From contig JAUJNQ010000003.1 of NCBI GenBank assembly GCA_030448025.1, positions 1-57,772 on the forward strand: a stretch of 57,772 bases of DNA. Reading direction: 5' to 3'. Position numbers and translations under genes: made by a program. The notes beneath the pieces are model-generated. The model searched no databases, was not told the DNA's origin, and saw only the letters and a list, made by a program, of their open reading frames with translations. The stretch is from Acidimicrobiales bacterium (GTDB lineage: Bacteria > Actinomycetota > Acidimicrobiia > Acidimicrobiales > GCA-2861595). This document shows, in pieces, positions 53,492 through 57,772 of the stretch (position 1 is its first letter; each line of letters opens with the position of its first letter).

Positions 53492-54682
53492 CTAGGAAGT
53501 CCTCATGTTCTCGTCCACGTAGGCGTGGGTCAGGTCGCTGGTCATGACCATCCCCGTGCCTGCCCCGAGCCCCAGATCGGCGGTGATCGTCACGTGGTCC
53601 TGCCCCAGGTGCACGCTGACCATCGACGGGTCGTGTGCCGCCGCCACCCCATCCCGGCACACCACCTCGTCCCCGTAGGCCACGCTCACCCGCTCGGGGT
53701 CGAAGCTCACTCCGGCCGACCCGAGCTCGCTGACCACCCGGCCCCAGTAGGGGTCCCGGCCGTAGAGGGAGCACTTCACGAGCAGGCTGTCGGCCACCTT
53801 GCGGGCGGCCGCGTGTGCCTCCTCGTCGGACACGGCTCCGGTGACGGTGACCCGGGCCAGCTTGGTGGCGCCCTCGGCGTCACCCGCCATCTGCTCGGCC
53901 AAGTCGATGCAGGCCCACGTGAGGGCGTCGGTGAAGGCATCGTGGTCGACCGGTCCGCGTCGTCCGTTGGACAGCACGATGACGGTGTCGTTGGTCGAGG
54001 TGGAGCCGTCAACCGAGAGGGCGTTGAACGAGCTCTGGGCGGCCGACCGCAGGGCCCGGTGCAGGTTGGCGGGCGAGACCTCGGCGTCGGTGGTGAGCAC
54101 GGCCAGCATGGTGGCCAGGTGAGGCGCCAGCATGGCTGCGCCCTTGGCCATCCCCCCCACCGTGAAGCCCTCGCCGTGGACGGTGACCTCCTTGGCGTGG
54201 GTGTCGGTGGTGAGGATGGCGCCGGCCGCTGCGCCTGCTCCTTCGACGCTGAGGCCATCCACGACCGCCGGCACGCCCTGGCGGACCCGAGCCATGGGCA
54301 GCGGTATGCCGATTAGGCCGGTGGAGCACACCAGCACCTCTGCCGGATCGCAGCCGACCCTGTGGGCGACCATCTCACACGTTTCCTCGGCGCCGACCCG
54401 CCCCTCGGCGCCGGTGGCTGCGTTGGCGTTGCCGCTGTTGAGGATCACCGCCGCTGCCCGCCCGCCCGTCTCTGCCAGGTGCGACCTGCTCACCTCGACG
54501 GGTGCGGCGGTGGCCAGGTTGGGCGTGAAGACGGCGGCGGCGGCGGCGGGTTGGGCGTCGTCAGTGGCCACCAGGGCCAGGTCCGGCTCATCGCCGGCCT
54601 TGATGCCGCAAGCGACGCCGTTGGCCACGAAGCCCTCGGCCGCGGTGACGCTCACGCTTACGCCTACGAGTCTGGAGGACAT
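53492..54682 (-). CDS. argJ: Bifunctional ornithine acetyltransferase / N-acetylglutamate synthase
   Basis: The 396-residue Ntn-type enzyme recycles the acetyl group between acetylornithine and glutamate. Self-cleavage occurs before the nucleophile Thr191 in MAKGAAMLAPHLATMLAVLT. Other family blocks are VACGIKAGDEPDLALVATDD and SFNALSVDGSTSTNDTVIVL. The ATG at 54682 lies in the 3' arm of a 20-bp hairpin. A GTG at 54655 (residue 10) would give a normal ArgJ start just after that hairpin, so the start is uncertain. With argJ present, the acetyl cycle is closed and a separate argE is not needed. Confidence 0.95.
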   Translation of the reverse strand: MSSRLVGVSVSVTAAEGFVANGVACGIKAGDEPDLALVATDDAQPAAAAAVFTPNLATAAPVEVSRSHLAETGGRAAAVILNSGNANAATGAEGRVGAEETCEMVAHRVGCDPAEVLVCSTGLIGIPLPMARVRQGVPAVVDGLSVEGAGAAAGAILTTDTHAKEVTVHGEGFTVGGMAKGAAMLAPHLATMLAVLTTDAEVSPANLHRALRSAAQSSFNALSVDGSTSTNDTVIVLSNGRRGPVDHDAFTDALTWACIDLAEQMAGDAEGATKLARVTVTGAVSDEEAHAAARKVADSLLVKCSLYGRDPYWGRVVSELGSAGVSFDPERVSVAYGDEVVCRDGVAAAHDPSMVSVHLGQDHVTITADLGLGAGTGMVMTSDLTHAYVDENMRTS

Positions 54683-54717
54683 GGCCGGCCGAAACCGCCG
54701 GCTATGTCCTCCAGACG
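54669..54717 (-). promoter_or_regulatory. 20-bp hairpin between argC and argJ
   Basis: GTCTGGAGGACAT and ATGTCCTCCAGAC, extended inward by GCCGG/CCGGC past one mismatch, form a roughly 20-bp stem with a short loop (arms 54670-54689 and 54697-54716). On the transcript the argJ ATG at 54682 is buried in the 3' arm. No U-tract follows, so it may be a processing or translation-control hairpin rather than a terminator. Confidence 0.7.
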
Positions 54718-54728
54718 TGGAAGACCGG

Positions 54729-55736
54729 TCACGGGTACACGCCCACCATGGGCAGGCCCGCCGTTTCGGGCAGGCCGAGGGCGAGGTTGGCGCACTGGAG
54801 GGCCTGTCCGGAGGCGCCCTTGACCAGGTTGTCGAGGGCGCAGAGCACCACCACCCATCCCGTGCGCGGGTCGTGGTGAGCGCTGAGGTGGGCGCAGTTC
54901 GAGCCGTAGGTGGCCTTGGTGGACGGTGGGCGCTCGTCCACCACCACGAACGGCTCTTCGGCGTAGAAGTCAGCGAGCAGCGTGAGGGGGTCGACCTCTC
55001 CGGTGGGCCGGGCGTAGCAGGTGGCCAGGATCCCCCGGGTCATGGGGGCGAGGTGGGGCGTGAAGAGGACCTGGGCGCCGATGGCCTGCTCGATCTCGGG
55101 TGTGTGGCGATGGTCGAGCAGCCCGTAGGCGGTGAAGTCCTCGTTCACCGTGGAGAAGTGGCTCGTCTGGCGCAGGCTCCGCCCCGCGCCGGAGACGCCG
55201 CTGGTGGCGTCGACCACGATGCCCGTCGCCTCGATGGCCCCGGCGCGGACCAGTGGCGCCAGGGCCAGCGACGCAGTCGTCACGTAGCAGCCGGGCGCGG
55301 CCACGAGGTGGGCGCCGACGATCTGGTCACGGAACAGCTCGGGGATGCCGAAGCAGAACTCGGGCAGCAGCTCGGGCGCGGTGTGCTCGCCGCCGTACCA
55401 GCGGGGGTAGAGCGAGGCGTCCTTCAGCCGGAAGTCGGCGGCCAGGTCCACCACCGCTCCCACCCGCTTGCGCAGGTCGGGGACCAGCCGCTGGGAAGCG
55501 CCGTGGGGCAGCGCCAGGAACACCACGTCCAGGCCCTCGGCCGCGGCCGGGTCGGGATCGGTGAAGACCAGCCCCGGGTAGGCCGCCGCCAGGCTCGGGT
55601 AGACGTCTGCGGCGTTGGCTCCCGACTTGGTGTCCGCGGTGGCGAGCACCACATCGAGGTCGGCGTGGCCGGCGCACAGCCGCAGCAGCTCGGTTCCTGT
55701 GTAGCCCGAAGCCCCGTAGATCCCGACGCTGAACAT
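54729..55736 (-). CDS. argC: N-acetyl-gamma-glutamyl-phosphate reductase
   Basis: The 335-residue NADPH enzyme makes N-acetylglutamate semialdehyde. MFSVGIYGASGYTGTELLRL is the N-terminal nucleotide-binding region, and the catalytic cysteine is in VAAPGCYVTTASLAL (about residues 143-157). A later HLAPMTRGILATCYARP is typical. The ATG at 55736 gives this standard start; a GTG at 55751 would add five residues inside the promoter. TATGAT ends six bases before the ATG, so a leaderless mRNA is likely. It opens the arginine operon. Confidence 0.95.
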   Translation of the reverse strand: MFSVGIYGASGYTGTELLRLCAGHADLDVVLATADTKSGANAADVYPSLAAAYPGLVFTDPDPAAAEGLDVVFLALPHGASQRLVPDLRKRVGAVVDLAADFRLKDASLYPRWYGGEHTAPELLPEFCFGIPELFRDQIVGAHLVAAPGCYVTTASLALAPLVRAGAIEATGIVVDATSGVSGAGRSLRQTSHFSTVNEDFTAYGLLDHRHTPEIEQAIGAQVLFTPHLAPMTRGILATCYARPTGEVDPLTLLADFYAEEPFVVVDERPPSTKATYGSNCAHLSAHHDPRTGWVVVLCALDNLVKGASGQALQCANLALGLPETAGLPMVGVYP

Positions 55737-55742
55737 CGGCTG

Positions 55743-55771
55743 ATCATACACGTAGCTGCATGGTCATGCAG
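55743..55771 (-). promoter_or_regulatory. argC promoter with ArgR box
   Basis: CTGCATG-AC-CATGCAG (55756-55771) is a perfect 7-bp inverted repeat, close to the TGCAT-N-ATGCA core of actinobacterial ARG boxes. Downstream TATGAT (55743-55748) is a good -10, six bases before the ATG. The palindrome occupies the -35/spacer region, so ArgR binding would block polymerase. Confidence 0.8.
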
Positions 55772-55851
55772 TACTCCGAGCCCGGCGGCTGCGCCACGGG
55801 GGGTTGGTGGCGAACGACATTGGCCTGAGTGCTACGAGGTGAGACAACTGC

Positions 55852-55857
55852 TAGGGT
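55852..55857 (+). promoter_or_regulatory. Candidate -10 of a leaderless toxin-antitoxin mRNA
   Basis: TAGGGT lies exactly six bases before the antitoxin ATG (55864). No ribosome site precedes the ATG and no good -35 is seen. The rest of 55772-55851 shows no clear feature. Confidence 0.4.
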
Positions 55858-55863
55858 GCGTCC

Positions 55864-56112
55864 ATGGATCGAACGGTTTCCCAACGAGAGCTACGCAACG
55901 ACGCTGCCGCAGTGCTCCGTGACGTCCAGGGCGGGGAGACGTTGATCGTCACCCGCAACGGCACTCCGGTCGCCGAGTTGCGACCGGTTCCCCCCCGCCG
56001 GTTCGTGCCCCGTTCGGTGATTGCCGCTGCCGCCGGCAGCGCTCCCCGAGTTGACGCCGCCCGGTTCCGGTCCGACATCGACGAGTGGGTGGACCAATCG
56101 ATTGATGGCTGA
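55864..56112 (+). CDS. Phd/YefM-family antitoxin
   Basis: The 82-residue protein starts MDRTVSQRELRNDAAAVLRD and continues VQGGETLIVTRNGTPVAELR, the standard Phd/YefM DNA-binding fold (residues 1-45). The C-terminal part (46-82), with RFRSDIDEWVDQSIDG, should wrap around the toxin. Antitoxins of this kind repress their own promoter together with the toxin. Its stop lies inside the first codons of the PIN-domain toxin (8-base overlap), the usual antitoxin-toxin arrangement. It sits between argC and the yqgE-pheT genes, interrupting a neighbourhood that is otherwise conserved. Confidence 0.9.
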   Translation: MDRTVSQRELRNDAAAVLRDVQGGETLIVTRNGTPVAELRPVPPRRFVPRSVIAAAAGSAPRVDAARFRSDIDEWVDQSIDG

Positions 56113-56518
56113 GTTGACGGCTGAGCGGACTCACGGGCTGGTCGACACCTCGGTTGTCGTCGATCACGACATCATCGATCCTGCTTTGCTGCCCGACCAG
56201 TCCGCCATCGCCGCAGTGACGCTGGCCGAGCTAGCCGCCGGGCCCCACGCGACCGATGACGAGGACGAGCGGGCACGGCGGCAGGACCGGCTCCAATGGG
56301 CCGCCACCACCTGGGACGCCCTTCCCTTCGACGCCGGCGCCGCTCGGGCCTATGGCCGGGTCTACGCCGCTACCAGAACGGCCGGACGCTCCACCAGGAG
56401 CCGCCTCGCCGATCTGCTCATCGCCGCCACTGCAGCCGCGAACGGCCTGCCCGTGTACACCCGGAACCCGTCCGACCTGCAGGGGCTGGCAACGATCGTC
56501 CCCGTCGTCCCCGTGTAA
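56105..56518 (+). CDS. PIN-domain ribonuclease toxin (VapC-like)
   Basis: The 137-residue PIN protein has the acidic active site in LVDTSVVVDHDII (Asp near residue 12), LAELAAGPHA (Glu), RLADLLIAATAAANGLPVYT (Asp) and TRNPSDLQGL (Asp). VapC toxins cut RNA, often tRNA anticodon loops or 23S rRNA sarcin-ricin loop. The ATG at 56105 overlaps the antitoxin; an earlier in-frame start would lie within the antitoxin and is rejected. Pairing with a Phd-type rather than VapB-type antitoxin is common. The RNA target cannot be read from the sequence. Confidence 0.9.
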   Translation: MAELTAERTHGLVDTSVVVDHDIIDPALLPDQSAIAAVTLAELAAGPHATDDEDERARRQDRLQWAATTWDALPFDAGAARAYGRVYAATRTAGRSTRSRLADLLIAATAAANGLPVYTRNPSDLQGLATIVPVVPV

Positions 56519-56526
56519 GACTCGCC

Positions 56527-56748
56527 TCAGGCGGTGTTGCCCTCCTCGTCCTCGCCTTCCCACTCCCGGTCCTGTTCCTTCCACCGCTCGTTGCGGGCGT
56601 CGGCCTTCTGGCGCCAGTTCACCGCCTCCTCCCGGGTGGGATAGGGGCCGAGGCGGTCGTCACCGGCGCACTGCTCGCCCTCCGGCTCCGGTCGGTCGTG
56701 GTTGAAGCACCAGTACCAGGGACCCCTGGGGTCGGGACTCGGACTCAT
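56527..56748 (-). CDS. Small tryptophan- and acid-rich protein, unknown function (73 aa)
   Basis: The 73-residue protein contains RGPWYWCFNHDRPEPEGEQC, GDDRLGPYPTREEAVNWRQ and an acidic tail (WEGEDEEGNTA). The two cysteines and histidine could bind metal. Similar small proteins with the W-x-W/GPYPT-EEA pattern occur in actinobacteria, but no function is known to me. It is transcribed opposite to the toxin and yqgE genes, alone. GAGGAGCC lies just before its ATG, supporting translation. Confidence 0.65.
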   Translation of the reverse strand: MSPSPDPRGPWYWCFNHDRPEPEGEQCAGDDRLGPYPTREEAVNWRQKADARNERWKEQDREWEGEDEEGNTA

Positions 56749-56843
56749 GGCTCCTCCTCGGTGTTCACGCCGTGGTCACGAGCATGCAGCCTCCGTTGAC
56801 CATGGGCCAAACCGCGATGCGGGGGCGCGAGAATCTTAGGGAC

Positions 56844-57401
56844 ATGGGCACGACCTCATTGAAGGGCCGACTGCTCGTGGCCACTCCCTCGTTGCAGGAA
56901 CCGACGTTCGACCGCACCGTGATCCTGATGCTCGAGCACGGCGCCGAGGGCGCTCTGGGCCTGGTGCTCAACCGCCCGAGCGAAGTGGAGCTGGCCGGAC
57001 CGGCTCCGGATTGGGAACCGTTCGCCACCCATCCCCCCGTGGTCTTCTTCGGCGGCCCGGTGGCGCAGGGTTCGGCCATCTGCCTGGCGCGGGCCGGCTC
57101 CGAGGAACAGACCGAGGCGTGGACACCGCTCTTCGGACGCCTCGGCGCCCTGAACATCGGAAAGAGCCCGAGCGAGGTGGACCAGCCCATCGACGAGGTA
57201 AGGGTCTTCTCCGGTCACGCCGGATGGGGGCCGGGCCAGCTCGAGGGTGAGGTCGCCGCCGGGGCGTGGTTCGTGGTGGACGCCGACCCTGAGGACGCCC
57301 TGTCGCCCCAACCCCTGGAGCTCTGGCGGCGGGTGCTGCGCCGCCAGAAGGGAAGGGTGGCGCTCTATGCCGGCTTCCCCGCCGACCCGGCGCTCAACTG
57401 A
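56844..57401 (+). CDS. YqgE/AlgH-family protein
   Basis: The 185-residue protein begins MGTTSLKGRLLVATPSLQEP and continues FDRTVILMLEHGAEGALGLV, the diagnostic YqgE/AlgH N-terminus. PVVFFGGPVAQGS and VFSGHAGWGPGQLEGE follow. The molecular role of the family is not settled; AlgH was named for alginate regulation in Pseudomonas, but most members are in bacteria without alginate. The ATG at 56844 is chosen for this motif; an earlier in-frame start at 56772 would add 24 residues. It converges with pheT. Confidence 0.92.
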   Translation: MGTTSLKGRLLVATPSLQEPTFDRTVILMLEHGAEGALGLVLNRPSEVELAGPAPDWEPFATHPPVVFFGGPVAQGSAICLARAGSEEQTEAWTPLFGRLGALNIGKSPSEVDQPIDEVRVFSGHAGWGPGQLEGEVAAGAWFVVDADPEDALSPQPLELWRRVLRRQKGRVALYAGFPADPALN

Positions 57402-57419
57402 CGCCGTGCCGACGGCCGC

Positions 57420-57772
57420 TCAGCCCCGCAGCTCCCCGCGGTGGACCGACCGTACGGCCTCGATGCAGCGCCGGCGGAGCTCGACCACCTCGGGATCGGT
57501 GAGGGTCCTGTCCAGCGCCTGGAGCCGGAGCCGGTAGGCCAGGCTTCGGCGGCCTTCTCCGAGGCGGGCATCACGGAAGACGTCGAAGAGGCACAGGTCG
57601 ACCAGCAGCTCGCCGGCCGCCTGCCGGAGGGTCGATTCCACCGCCGCCGCGGGGACCGTCTCGTCCACCACGAAGGCCAGGTCGATGTCGCTGGACGGAT
57701 GCTTGCTGACGGCGCGAGCCGCCACGTAGACGCGCTGGCGGGGCAGCAGCAGCTCGAGGTCCGCCTCGATCC
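57420..57772 (-). CDS. pheT: Phenylalanyl-tRNA synthetase beta subunit, C-terminal end
   Basis: About 117 C-terminal residues are visible; the frame is still open at the right edge. They form the FDX-ACB (anticodon-binding) domain, with QRVYVAARAVSKHPSSDIDL and LCLFDVFRDARLGEGRRSLA typical of PheT. The domain recognises tRNA-Phe. The pheST genes lie just upstream of the arginine operon in many Actinobacteria. Here yqgE, the small acid-rich gene and the toxin-antitoxin pair lie between. Confidence 0.95.
   Translation of the reverse strand, partial: IEADLELLLPRQRVYVAARAVSKHPSSDIDLAFVVDETVPAAAVESTLRQAAGELLVDLCLFDVFRDARLGEGRRSLAYRLRLQALDRTLTDPEVVELRRRCIEAVRSVHRGELRG

Overview
The window is a high-GC actinobacterial chromosome segment. 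Gene order follows the Mycobacterium tuberculosis Rv1650-Rv1713 neighbourhood: pheT, argCJBDFRGH, mpg, a TPR gene, a HAD gene, tlyA, nadK, recN, steA, steB, pyrG, Nudix, then scpA, scpB, rluB, cmk and der. The inserted extra genes, the lack of mycobacterial features and the overall style suggest a deep-branching actinobacterium, perhaps Acidimicrobiia. That placement is inference.

Bases 1-5011 look like one end of an integrated mobile element next to tRNA-Pro(GGG). It carries a MobF relaxase running off the left edge, a small winged-helix protein, an excisionase-like HTH protein, a divergent XRE regulator, two small uncharacterised proteins and a tyrosine integrase. Bases 5122-11708 hold a zinc-ribbon membrane protein, a SpoIIE-type phosphatase, Der, a DUF512 radical-SAM-like protein, IspH, PlsC and Cmk. 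Bases 10381-16733 are a compact minus-strand operon (scpA, scpB, rluB, aroH, tyrA, aroA, cmk, plsC). It joins chromosome segregation, ribosome modification, aromatic amino acid synthesis and nucleotide/lipid genes. A second long minus-strand operon (17878-32848) runs from tlyA to an HD-domain gene. It includes a cell-envelope/cell-division block: steA, steB, a 941-residue glycosyltransferase-phosphatase-membrane fusion and a MraY/WecA-like protein.

Bases 38309-44088 are a 16S-23S-5S rRNA operon on the minus strand. Its 23S gene is interrupted exactly after the base equivalent to E. coli U1931 by a 705-nt group I intron. The intron encodes a single-motif LAGLIDADG homing endonuclease whose reading frame runs through both halves of the ribozyme core. 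This is the most striking feature of the window. The P, Q, R and S core segments, P3, P7, P9 with a GNRA loop, the U.G wobble at the 5' splice site and the terminal G can all be read from the sequence.

Bases 44557-57772 hold a class A penicillin-binding protein with PASTA domains, mpg, the arginine operon argCJBDFRGH behind a perfect ArgR-type palindrome, a Phd/VapC-type toxin-antitoxin pair, yqgE/algH and the C-terminus of pheT. Two smaller patterns recur. Several genes have TAnnnT exactly six bases before the start codon, suggesting leaderless mRNAs. Three genes have tandem repeats that begin at, and copy, their own stop codon.
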